Assembly: GCF_051859565.1 (NCBI RefSeq)
Contig: NZ_JBHYFK010000004.1
Coordinates: 186,001-250,000 of the forward strand
Length of the DNA stretch: 64,000 bases
DNA from: Glycocaulis sp051859565
GTDB taxonomy: Bacteria > Pseudomonadota > Alphaproteobacteria > Caulobacterales > Maricaulaceae
Reading direction: 5' to 3'
A program made the translations under genes and the position numbers. Positions 45,883-53,333 of this stretch are shown piece after piece; within the stretch, counting starts at the first letter, position 1, and each line of letters opens with the position of its first letter. The notes beneath the pieces were generated by a model that searched no databases, had not been told where the DNA came from, and worked only from the letters and a program-made list of their open reading frames with translations.

Positions 45883-47007
45883 ATGAGCTTTGTACTGAAC
45901 GACGAAGAGCAGATGCTGCGTGACAGCGCGCGCAGCTTCCTGTCCGAAACCGCGCCCGTCACCGCCTTCCGCAAGCTTCGCGACGAAAACAACCCTGACG
46001 GCTTCTCGCGCGACCTGTGGTCATCCATGGCGGAGATGGGCTGGACCGGCATTCTGGTCGAGGAAGACCATGGCGGGGCCGATTTCGGCGTGTTCGCCGC
46101 CGGTCTCCTCCTGCAGGAGATGGGGCGCACGCTCACCCCCTCCCCCTTCCTCTCCACCGCCGTGCTGGCCGCGACGGCCTTGCGGGTAGCAGGTAGCGAC
46201 GCACAGAAAGCCAAATGGCTCCCGAAAATCGTCTCCGGTGAAACCGTGATCGGCTTCGCCGTGGACGAGCGCGCCCGTCACAATCCCGATTCCATCAACA
46301 CGACCGCGAAAAAGCAGGGCAACGGGCTGGTGCTGAACGGCACCAAGCGCTTTGTCGCCAATGGCGCTGCGGCTGATGCCGTCATCGTCGTGGCCCGCAA
46401 TGAGGATGGCGCGCCCTGCCTGGTACTGGTGGACTGCAATCAGAAGGGCGTGACCCGCAAGGCCCGCCGCACGGTCGACAGTCATCTGCCCGCAGACTTC
46501 ACTTTCGAGAACGTAGCGCTCGACGGTGATGCCCTTCTGGACGGCGCGGACAACACCGAAGGCGCGCTGAAACACATTCTCGATGTGGGCCGGGCCTGCG
46601 TGGCCGCCGAAAGCCTCGGCGTTGCCGAACAGGCCTTCGACGCGACCATCGACTACATCAAGGAACGCGAGCAGTTCGGCGTGCCGATCGCGAGCTTCCA
46701 GGGGCTGCAGCACCGCGCCGCGCACTTGCTGTCTGAGATCGAGATGGCCCGTTCCATCGTGATGAAGGCGCTGCGCACGCTCGATGAAACGCCCTCTCAG
46801 GCACCGATCTGGGCGGCAGCGGCCAAGGCCAAAGCGACCGCCGTGTCGCGCCTGGCCACCTCCGAAGGCATCCAGATGTTCGGCGGTGTCGGCATGACCG
46901 ACGAGTACGATATCGGCCTCTACTACAAGCGCGCGCAGGCCGCCGGTGAATTCCTCGGCGACGATGCCTGGGGCGCAGGCCAGGTGGCGAAACTGTCGGG
47001 GTATTAG
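45883..47007 (+). CDS. Acyl-CoA dehydrogenase family protein (small partner)
   Basis: The 374-residue FAD-binding protein of the acyl-CoA dehydrogenase fold has MLRDSARSFLSE near the N-terminus and SLGVAEQAFDATIDYIKEREQFGVPIASFQGLQHRAA. The middle domain is divergent, with RHNPDSINTTAKKQGNG instead of the usual TEPxxGSD loop. The GGTSEIQ tail is missing; it ends IQMFGGVGMTDEYDIGLYYKRA. It probably acts as the partner subunit of the preceding gene. Confidence 0.88.
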   Translation: MSFVLNDEEQMLRDSARSFLSETAPVTAFRKLRDENNPDGFSRDLWSSMAEMGWTGILVEEDHGGADFGVFAAGLLLQEMGRTLTPSPFLSTAVLAATALRVAGSDAQKAKWLPKIVSGETVIGFAVDERARHNPDSINTTAKKQGNGLVLNGTKRFVANGAAADAVIVVARNEDGAPCLVLVDCNQKGVTRKARRTVDSHLPADFTFENVALDGDALLDGADNTEGALKHILDVGRACVAAESLGVAEQAFDATIDYIKEREQFGVPIASFQGLQHRAAHLLSEIEMARSIVMKALRTLDETPSQAPIWAAAAKAKATAVSRLATSEGIQMFGGVGMTDEYDIGLYYKRAQAAGEFLGDDAWGAGQVAKLSGY

Positions 47008-47045
47008 ATAGTCAGGGGTATTAGATCGACGGCCCCTCCTCCCTT

Positions 47046-47132
47046 CGTCATTCCAGAAAGCGCGTCAGCGCTTATCTGGAACCCAGTTCTTCTTAAAAAT
47101 AAGGCTGGGTTCCGGCTTTCGCCGGAATGACG
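47046..47132. repeat. Intergenic palindromic repeat element
   Basis: An 87-base extended inverted repeat. Outer arms are CGTCATTCC (47046-47054) and GGAATGACG (47124-47132); inner arms are GGAACCCAG (47078-47086) and CTGGGTTCC (47105-47113). The sequence GGAATGACG with CTGGGTTCCGGC is typical of dispersed palindromic repeats in many alphaproteobacteria. It lies between the acyl-CoA dehydrogenase and the PqiA-like gene and may fold in RNA as a terminator-like hairpin. Confidence 0.8.
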
Positions 47133-47247
47133 AGGGATGGGATCGGCGCGCGCGATCCCAGCACCTGAAGGCGCGCCACCCCGGCACGCAACGCCGCAAG
47201 GGCATCCCGCCCCCGTTCCGCCACAATCGCCCCGGACGGTGTTAACC

Positions 47248-47772
47248 ATGGACGGGCGGGAGCAAGCTGACACCAAAGACAACCCGCATGGCACGGGCGG
47301 GGCGATGGCCCGCGCGCTGCTGATCCTGGGCATTATCCTGTTTCCGCCGGGCATCATGCTGCCCCTCTTTGAGGCGCAGAGCCTCATCGTCTTCAAGGTC
47401 AGCTATTCCATCCTTGATACAATCGCCGCCCTCATCGGCGCGCGCGAGCCAGTGCTGGCCCTGCTGATCGCGACCTTCTCGCTCGGCACGCCGCTTTTGA
47501 AGGTGTCCATGCTGATCGCCATCCACCGTCTGCCGCCCTCGCGCGTCAGCCCGGTGGCCATGCGCTGGATTGAGCTGCTCGGCAAATGGTCCTTCACCGA
47601 TGTGGTGGTCGTGGCGCTGGCCATCGTGATCTGGTCGAACGAGGCACTCTCCACCGCTGCCAGCCAGCCGGGCCTGTGGTTCTTCGCCGCCAGCGCGCTC
47701 AGCCTGATGCTGGCGTCGGGCGTGATGGCGCGGGACTTACGGGAGCGGGGCGTGGGGCAAGCGGCGGGCTGA
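47248..47772 (+). CDS. PqiA-like membrane protein
   Basis: The 174-residue protein has about four helices and matches the PqiA domain (ILFPPGIMLPLFEAQSLIVFKVSYSILDTIAALIGARE). The canonical motif regions LPLF, LKVSMLIAI and WSFTDVVVVAL are recognisable. The family is paraquat-inducible or linked to lipid transport across the envelope. The start is ATG 47248. The N-terminal zinc-ribbon-like part of longer family members is absent. Confidence 0.78.
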   Translation: MDGREQADTKDNPHGTGGAMARALLILGIILFPPGIMLPLFEAQSLIVFKVSYSILDTIAALIGAREPVLALLIATFSLGTPLLKVSMLIAIHRLPPSRVSPVAMRWIELLGKWSFTDVVVVALAIVIWSNEALSTAASQPGLWFFAASALSLMLASGVMARDLRERGVGQAAG

Positions 47773-47776
47773 AAAA

Positions 47777-47853
47777 TGGCGACCCCGGCAGGATTCGAAC
47801 CTGCGACCATTCGCTTAGAAGGCGAGCGCTCTATCCAGCTGAGCTACGGGGTC
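47777..47853 (-). tRNA. tRNA-Arg (TCT)
   Basis: Complete cloverleaf on the minus strand beginning GACCCCGTAGCTCAG and ending in encoded CCA. The anticodon loop CTTCTAA gives anticodon TCT. The anticodon stem has one C-A mismatch at its outermost pair (27-43). The T-arm is GCAGG-TTCGAAT-CCTGC. Confidence 0.93.
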
Positions 47854-47887
47854 AATCACGCCTGCCGGGCCGCCAGCAAAGCCAGGG

Positions 47888-48193
47888 TCAGTGCGACCAG
47901 GGCTCTTTACGGTCGGCAGCAAAGTTGGACGCGTAGGATTTGATGCGCCGCGTGGTCTCGCGCGCCTCGCGGATCTGGAAAGGTATGCCATAGCGCTTGG
48001 CATAGGCCACCGCCTCGTCGCGCGTATCAAAGGAGAGATGCACCTGACGGCGGGTATCGCCCGAGCCGGCCCAGCCCATCAGCGGATCAGGGCGCTTGGC
48101 CTGCGCGGGTTCAAACTCCAGCACCCAGGCCTTGGTCCGGGCGCGGCCGGACTGCATGGCATTTCGCGAAGGCTGATAGATACGTGCGAACAT
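47888..48193 (-). CDS. ETC complex I subunit, NDUFS4-like
   Basis: The 101-residue protein begins MFARIYQPSRNAMQSGRARTK and matches the NDUFS4 (18-kDa, AQDQ) accessory subunit that alphaproteobacteria and mitochondria add to complex I. Other signs are WVLEFEPAQAKRPDPLMGWAGSGDT, VHLSFDTRDEAVAYAKRYGI, and the C-terminal RRIKSYASNFAADRKEPW. It lies between tRNA-Arg and tRNA-Pro, far from the nuo operon. The start is ATG 48193. Confidence 0.93.
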   Translation of the reverse strand: MFARIYQPSRNAMQSGRARTKAWVLEFEPAQAKRPDPLMGWAGSGDTRRQVHLSFDTRDEAVAYAKRYGIPFQIREARETTRRIKSYASNFAADRKEPWSH

Positions 48194-48244
48194 CCCTGCC
48201 TCTTTCCTCGCTCGTCCGGGGTGGGACCCGGCCGTCAACAATGC

Positions 48245-48321
48245 TGGTCGGGGCGGCAAGATTCGAACTTGCGACCCTCTGCTCCCAAAGCAGATGCGCT
48301 ACCAGGCTGCGCTACGCCCCG
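48245..48321 (-). tRNA. tRNA-Pro (TGG)
   Basis: The reverse strand reads CGGGGCGTAGCGCAGC to an encoded CCA. The anticodon stem-loop CTGC-TTTGGGA-GCAG gives anticodon TGG, and the T-arm is GCAAG-TTCGAAT-CTTGC. The fold is complete. Confidence 0.96.
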
Positions 48322-48378
48322 AATTTCGTGTGCATCGTTTAGGCAAAGCCGTGCGCACGCGCAAGGCCGGGACGCGCC

Positions 48379-48969
48379 CTACTCCTCAGCGGCCTCTTCC
48401 GTGCCGTCGTCAGCGTCCTCTGCGGCGTCTTCGCCAGCATCCGTCTCTTCGGCGTCCACCATCGGCTCATCGGCCACATCAGTGCCGAAAAGGGCGTGAC
48501 GCACCAGATCGCCCGGGGCAATGCCGGTCTCGGCAGAGCGCCCGCCAGCAATCTCCAGCACGGCCAGAACCGGGAAGTCCGACGGCAAGGAGCGGCGCGA
48601 GAGCGGCTGCGCATTGGCGACGATCTTGGCAATCGTGCCGTCCTCGCGGATGAAGATAATGTCCAGCGGGATCAGCGTGTTGGCCATCCAGATGGAAACC
48701 GGCCGCACGACTTCAAAGTCAAACAGCATCGCCTCGTTCGGCTCCATGGATTCGCGGTACATCATGCCGCGCGCCCGTGATGCCTCGGTGGCCGCGATCT
48801 CCGCGATGAACTCGACCGGGCCTTCGGCCGTTTCAACGATAACCGGGTCCGGCCCGCCATATTCCACAACCGCGTCCGGCGCGGTGGGATCGGTCTGGGC
48901 ATAAGCCGCAGCGAACAGGACAAGCGCCAGAAACGGCGCGGCGAAAAGGATGAAGCGTTGTATTGTCAT
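48379..48969 (-). CDS. DUF192 family exported protein with acidic tail
   Basis: The 196-residue product has a signal peptide (FILFAAPFLALVLFAAAYAQ) and the DUF192 domain (EIAATEASRARGMMYRESMEPNEAMLFDFEVVRPVSIWMANTLIPLDIIFI). A low-complexity acidic tail of about 35 residues (DAEETDAGEDAAEDADDG) ends it. The family is of unknown function. It is divergent from ppa. Confidence 0.88.
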   Translation of the reverse strand: MTIQRFILFAAPFLALVLFAAAYAQTDPTAPDAVVEYGGPDPVIVETAEGPVEFIAEIAATEASRARGMMYRESMEPNEAMLFDFEVVRPVSIWMANTLIPLDIIFIREDGTIAKIVANAQPLSRRSLPSDFPVLAVLEIAGGRSAETGIAPGDLVRHALFGTDVADEPMVDAEETDAGEDAAEDADDGTEEAAEE

Positions 48970-49052
48970 GCCCGCACGCTAGCCAAGCGGCGCGCCCCGC
49001 GCAATCGCTCATGCAGGCAGGCCTGAGCTTATTGTGCAGTGCAAAATGCGTC

Positions 49053-49080
49053 TTGCCTCGCGCGCTCAAGCCGCTATCAC
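49053..49080 (+). promoter_or_regulatory. Probable promoter of ppa
   Basis: TTGCCT (49053-49058) and GCTATCAC (49073-49080) fit the Caulobacter-type pattern (TTGNC, 13-14 bases, GCTANAWC) with one mismatch. The ATG lies 57 bases after the element. Confidence 0.45.
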
Positions 49081-49136
49081 ACCGGCAAAACCAGCCCGCC
49101 CCGCACGGGCGACACGAAAACCGGAAGGCCCTCATC

Positions 49137-49664
49137 ATGCGTATCGACAAGATTTCCCCTGGCGCCAATCCTCCTGAGGACATCAATGTCATCATCGAGG
49201 TGCCGGTAGGCGGCGAGCCGGTAAAGTACGAGATGGACAAGGCCTCCGGCACCGTCTTCGTCGACCGCTTCCTGCACACGCCCATGCGCTATCCGTGCAA
49301 TTACGGCTTCATGCCGCACACCCTGTCCGAAGATGGCGACCCGATCGACGTCATGGTGCTGGGCCAGACGACGCTGGTGCCGGGCTGTGTGGTACGCGCG
49401 CGCCCCATCGGCGTGCTGATGATGGAAGACGAGAGCGGCATGGACGAGAAAATCCTCGCCTGCCCGCACCCCAAGCTGACCCCGCTCTATGACGACATCG
49501 TCGAATACACCGATGTAACCAAGGCGCAGATCATGCGCATCACCCACTTCTTCGAGCACTACAAGGATCTCGAACCCAATAAATGGGTGAAGATCATTGG
49601 CTGGGCGGATTCAAAGCGCGCGCAGGAACTCATCATGGCATCGCTCGAGCGGGTAAAGGGCTGA
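49137..49664 (+). CDS. ppa: Inorganic pyrophosphatase
   Basis: Soluble family I enzyme hydrolysing pyrophosphate, 175 residues. Catalytic aspartates are D66, D68 and D71 (EDGDPIDVMVLG), and the family core VDRFLHTPMRYPCNYGFMPHTL precedes them. The ATG at 49137 is preceded by GGAAGG. The frame is open further upstream without a start signal. Confidence 0.97.
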   Translation: MRIDKISPGANPPEDINVIIEVPVGGEPVKYEMDKASGTVFVDRFLHTPMRYPCNYGFMPHTLSEDGDPIDVMVLGQTTLVPGCVVRARPIGVLMMEDESGMDEKILACPHPKLTPLYDDIVEYTDVTKAQIMRITHFFEHYKDLEPNKWVKIIGWADSKRAQELIMASLERVKG

Positions 49665-49727
49665 CAAAGCGGTTTGCGGCCCTCGCGGCCTGTGCTGGTA
49701 TCTCACTCCATAAGAAGTGAGACAGCG

Positions 49728-50567
49728 ATGAAAAAGACCGAATTTGTCAGTGAAACCCAGCCCGGTGACCCGGTAGAGGCGTATGTGAACCCCGATTTCA
49801 TGGGGTCCCCCGATGCGCGTCCCTTGCGCATTCTGGCGGAATATCTCTATCCGAAGAAACAGTTCGAAACCCACAAGGTCGACGACACGATCCTCTTCTT
49901 CGGCTCTGCGCGCATCCCGGCGCCCGATGACGCCGAGGCGGGCCTTGAAAAGGCCCGCGCGGCAGGGGCCGACACGAAAGCCGCCGAACGTGCCGTGTTC
50001 ATGTCGCAATATTATGAGGCCACACGGGAGCTGGCGCGCCGCCTCACCGAATGGTCACTCAATCTTGATGACTGCCAGCAGCGCCGCTTCGTCATCTGCA
50101 CGGGCGCTGGCCCCGGCATCATGGAAGCGGCCAATCGCGGCGCGAGCGAAGCGGGCGGTGAAACCATCGGGCTCGGCATCACCCTGCCCAAGGAAGAAAA
50201 CAACAACCCCTACGTCACGCCGGACCTCAATTTCGAGTTCCACTACTTTTTCACGCGCAAATTCTGGTTCCTCTACCCGGCCAAGGCGCTGGTGCTGATG
50301 CCCGGCGGGTTCGGCACGCTGGACGAGCTGTTCGAGACGCTCACCCTCCTGCAGACCCGCAAGATGAAGAAGCGCCTGCCCGTGGTGCTGTTCGGTTCTG
50401 AATACTGGGACAAGGTGCTCAATCTGCAGGCGCTCGCCGATTTCGGCGCGATCAATCAGGAAGACCTGGATCTCGTCTACCGCACCGACAGTGTGGACGA
50501 CGCCTTCACCTATATCGTCGATCAGCTGTGCAAATACGCCCTGCCTAATCCCGGCAAGGGAATGTAG
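49728..50567 (+). CDS. LOG-family protein (TIGR00730-type)
   Basis: The 279-residue protein has the two LOG motifs CTGAGPGIMEAANRGASEAGGETIGLGI and MPGGFGTLDELFETLTLLQT. LOG proteins are cytokinin-activating phosphoribohydrolases, and many bacterial members are PpnN-like nucleosidases. This one has a N-terminal extension of about 60 residues that shares features with longer bacterial members. It starts 63 bases after ppa. Confidence 0.9.
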   Translation: MKKTEFVSETQPGDPVEAYVNPDFMGSPDARPLRILAEYLYPKKQFETHKVDDTILFFGSARIPAPDDAEAGLEKARAAGADTKAAERAVFMSQYYEATRELARRLTEWSLNLDDCQQRRFVICTGAGPGIMEAANRGASEAGGETIGLGITLPKEENNNPYVTPDLNFEFHYFFTRKFWFLYPAKALVLMPGGFGTLDELFETLTLLQTRKMKKRLPVVLFGSEYWDKVLNLQALADFGAINQEDLDLVYRTDSVDDAFTYIVDQLCKYALPNPGKGM

Positions 50568-50580
50568 GGCTGCGCACGCA

Positions 50581-51549
50581 ATGGCTGACAACGAGGCCCA
50601 GACTGCATCTGCACCCGGAGAGGCCTGCCGCAATTGCGGCGCGCCCCTCTCGGCGCGGTACTGCGGTGTGTGCGGGCAACGCGCGCTCGACCCTGATGAA
50701 CGGCGCTTCGGGCATCTCCTGCGTGATGCATTTGGAGTTCTGACCAATCTGGACGGACGAGCGTGGCGGACCTTCATCGCGCTGGTGTTCAGGCCGGGCG
50801 CGCTCAGCAAGGACTATGTGGAAGGGCGCCGGGTGTACTGGCTTTCCCCGATAGCTCTGTTCCTGATCGCAAATCTTCTCTTTTTCCTGTCACCGCCGAT
50901 TACGGATTTCTCACTCAGCTTCGAGGACCAGGTCACGGGCGAGACCGTGTTGGCCGCCAACGAGGGTGAGCCAGTCTCGGCCGAGTTCGAAGCATTTCTG
51001 CGCGGCTGGCGCGGACAGCTTCACAGCCCCCTCGCCTCGCAATTGGTGGAACTCAGGGTAGAGGCGCGCAATGCCCGGCAGCAGGCTCAAGACCCGCAGG
51101 CCGGCCGTTACTCCGTTGCCGACTATCGCGATGCCTATAACGCGGTGAATAGCGAAGTGAGCAAGCTGCTGATCGGCTTGCACATTCCTTTTATGGCGCT
51201 GGCTCTGGCAGCCCTGTTTCCCTCCCGCCGCCTCTTTTATGCAGACCAGTTCATCGTGGCCCTGCACATCTTCAGCTTCTTCATCATCTTGCAGCAGCTA
51301 TTGATGCTGCCGGCGCGGATCGCGAGCGGGTTCACCGATGCCGGCTGGGTATCGGCGAGTTTCGGCTACCTGCTCCTGACAGGATTGCTTGCTCTGGCGG
51401 TGCACATGGCTTTCGCCTTCCGGACGGTTTACGCCGCAGCCTGGTGGCGCGCCGCCCTCTCCTCGCTGGCACTGATCGCGGCGCTGCTGGCGGTCCACCT
51501 CGTGATCTACCGGCCGGTCCAGTTCCTCGTCATTCATGCGTTGATCTGA
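50581..51549 (+). CDS. DUF3667 membrane protein with zinc-ribbon
   Basis: The 322-residue protein begins with a four-cysteine ribbon (CRNCGAPLSARYCGVCGQRA), then an RRFGHLLRDAFGVLTNLDGRAWRTFIALVFRPG segment typical of DUF3667. About five hydrophobic helices follow. Function is unknown. It starts 13 bases after the LOG-family gene and ends in a good terminator. Confidence 0.85.
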   Translation: MADNEAQTASAPGEACRNCGAPLSARYCGVCGQRALDPDERRFGHLLRDAFGVLTNLDGRAWRTFIALVFRPGALSKDYVEGRRVYWLSPIALFLIANLLFFLSPPITDFSLSFEDQVTGETVLAANEGEPVSAEFEAFLRGWRGQLHSPLASQLVELRVEARNARQQAQDPQAGRYSVADYRDAYNAVNSEVSKLLIGLHIPFMALALAALFPSRRLFYADQFIVALHIFSFFIILQQLLMLPARIASGFTDAGWVSASFGYLLLTGLLALAVHMAFAFRTVYAAAWWRAALSSLALIAALLAVHLVIYRPVQFLVIHALI

Positions 51550-51554
51550 TCGAC

Positions 51555-51585
51555 AAAAAGCCCGGCGGTTTCCCGCCGGGCTTTT
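51555..51585. terminator. Bidirectional intrinsic terminator
   Basis: AAAAAGCCCGGCGG, TTTC loop, CCGCCGGGCTTTT: a 13-bp stem with flanking A and T runs. It lies between the DUF3667 gene (plus) and the next gene (minus), so it can serve both. Confidence 0.93.
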
Positions 51586-51608
51586 CCGCGTTCTGGGATG
51601 TCAGCTGC

Positions 51609-52073
51609 TTACTGGCTGTACAGCTCGGAAATGTGGAGCTGGGCGTTGGCGTTGCCTCCACCATAGCTGCCAATCCAGATGTCATACTGGCCGGACATCG
51701 GGCTGTTCCAGCGCAGTGACGGGTTCAGCCCCTGACCGCCATCATCATTGCAGTACCAGCGGCCATCCGGACCGTTGATGACCAGCGTGGTGTCCGAACT
51801 GGAATCGACCGAGATAATCAGCGGCAGGCTGCCGGCCTGAAAGTGCAGGCGGAAGTCCGGCGCGTTGGCGACATACCCTACGCAGCTGCCACCCAGCGTC
51901 TGGGCCGCGTTGATGTTACCGCCAGACTGAAGGTTGATGACATACGGATCCGGCGCGAAGCCGCCGCGAAGCGACACGGTGCCATAGATCGGGTTCAGGC
52001 GGTAATCCTGCGCCATCCCGGCGGCAGCCAGCATGGCCACGCCGATGGCGGCGGTTGCGACAGTACGAAGCAT
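51609..52073 (-). CDS. Secreted beta-rich protein of unknown function
   Basis: The 154-residue product starts with a signal peptide (MLRTVATAAIGVAMLAAAGMAQ). It contains a Gly/Asn/Ser-rich beta domain (TLGGSCVGYVANAPDFRLHFQAG, SSDTTLVINGPDGRWYCNDDGGQGLNPSLRW). It ends QYDIWIGSYGGGNANAQLHISELYSQ. The TTLVINGPDGRWYCNDD-type pattern resembles pre-peptidase C-terminal (PPC-like) beta-sandwich folds. Function is unknown. Confidence 0.75.
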   Translation of the reverse strand: MLRTVATAAIGVAMLAAAGMAQDYRLNPIYGTVSLRGGFAPDPYVINLQSGGNINAAQTLGGSCVGYVANAPDFRLHFQAGSLPLIISVDSSSDTTLVINGPDGRWYCNDDGGQGLNPSLRWNSPMSGQYDIWIGSYGGGNANAQLHISELYSQ

Positions 52074-52243
52074 GGTCGTGATCTCCAGATGCGACCGGCT
52101 CGGCTCCCCGCCCCGGCCAATATGCGTCCCTCTTGCGAAGCAGACGCTATAACGCAGCCATGACAGGGTAAAGGACAATTACGCCGGTACTTCGGCTTTT
52201 CGCAAAACTGACAGCAAAGATCAGGCAGATACTGCCCGCGTGA

Positions 52244-53143
52244 TCACGAAGTCAGTTCAGCCATATGCCGCCAGGAAAGCAGATCACCGGGCATTTGCCG
52301 CGCAGTCCAGCGATAGGGCGTTTGCGTCCAAGGCAGGATGTAGGGCGTCATATTGTCCAGCACATAATCGCCCTGATCGGTACTCACGACCAGTACTGCG
52401 TGACGCCCGGTAGCCAGCGAATAGCCGACCGCCAGGAACAGCGCACGCTCTGGTATGCCTGCCGCAATGAGCGCCTGGCGCTTCTCCAGCGCATAGTCTT
52501 CGCAATCGCCTTCGGCAGTACCTTCGAGCGTCAGCGGCAGGGTCCAGTATTCACTCACGCCATAGACATCCTGATCATCGCGGGGGCGTATCCGCATATT
52601 GATGGACTGGTTGACCCGGTTCAGCAGTGCAAACAGTTCCGGCGCCGCGACCAGACGGTCATCGCCATCCAGAACGGCGCCCTCTCCTTCAGCAGCCCCG
52701 GCGACCTGCTCTGCCTGCTTCTGGGTCCCAGCCCCAGCATCAGGCTGGTCTGCCCTTGCCTCGCCGCGTTCCTCGCCACGCGCATCGCTAGTGCCTTCCA
52801 GCAAACCCGCATCGGGCGCCAGACGGTGTGCCTTCGCTCCGTCCGCGCTCTCACGCAAAACTGGCAATGTGGCGCCGGTGGCTTCCGCCAGAGGAATGTC
52901 TGCACTGGCCAGCACAACCGCCACTCCGGCATCGGCTTGTGCGCCCGCAACCGAACCGCAGATCTCAGGCGCACGCCGGCACATGTCGATCAGGCCCGCC
53001 GGCGGCATGGCCACACCGGCAACCGGCATATGTGATGAGGCGGGTGGCGTTGTCGCACACGCCGTTACCGCCAGACCCGCAAGGCATGAAAGAGCGAGGC
53101 CGCGCATCATGCGCGCCAGCGCCTCGGGACCGAACCCATTCAT
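52244..53143 (-). CDS. LapG-like transglutaminase-type cysteine protease with insertion (predicted lipoprotein)
   Basis: Bacterial transglutaminase-like cysteine proteinase (BTLCP/LapG class). Relatives cleave surface adhesins in the periplasm under c-di-GMP control. From ATG 53143 (behind GGAGGGG) there are 299 residues. A lipobox-like VTAC gives C29. The catalytic triad is C214 (EGDCEDYALEKR), H248 and D263 (YVLDN). The normally short link between the MCRRAPEICG segment (about 54-63) and the domain core (FALLNRVNQSINMRI, about 171-185) is expanded by roughly 100 residues, many acidic or Gly/Ala. No LapD or LapA homologue is visible. It is the only gene here with a long AT-rich upstream region. 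Confidence 0.85.
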   Translation of the reverse strand: MNGFGPEALARMMRGLALSCLAGLAVTACATTPPASSHMPVAGVAMPPAGLIDMCRRAPEICGSVAGAQADAGVAVVLASADIPLAEATGATLPVLRESADGAKAHRLAPDAGLLEGTSDARGEERGEARADQPDAGAGTQKQAEQVAGAAEGEGAVLDGDDRLVAAPELFALLNRVNQSINMRIRPRDDQDVYGVSEYWTLPLTLEGTAEGDCEDYALEKRQALIAAGIPERALFLAVGYSLATGRHAVLVVSTDQGDYVLDNMTPYILPWTQTPYRWTARQMPGDLLSWRHMAELTS

Positions 53144-53204
53144 GACCACCCCTCCGTCTTGTTATCGGAGAGTGATCTTGAATAATGGGATTTAAGGTCA
53201 CGCT

Positions 53205-53320
53205 ATTTATTATAGTTAAGATTGCGTTTATTGTAGTATTTTTTATAGTTAAATGAAATTAACCATAACATTTTACTTAAGAGAGGGAAAGCTGTTTCAT
53301 TTTTGTTTACTATAACCCCG
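53205..53320. promoter_or_regulatory. AT-rich regulatory region with repeated motifs
   Basis: TTATAGTTAA occurs at 53210-53219 and again at 53243-53252, exactly 33 bases (three helical turns) apart. GTTAA, six bases and TTAAC form an inverted repeat just after. A TATAAT lies on the minus strand at 53209-53214, and GTTTACTATAACC is at 53305-53317. It precedes the LapG-like gene and stands out from the surrounding high-GC DNA. Confidence 0.5.
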
Positions 53321-53333
53321 GCACGCTTCGACC

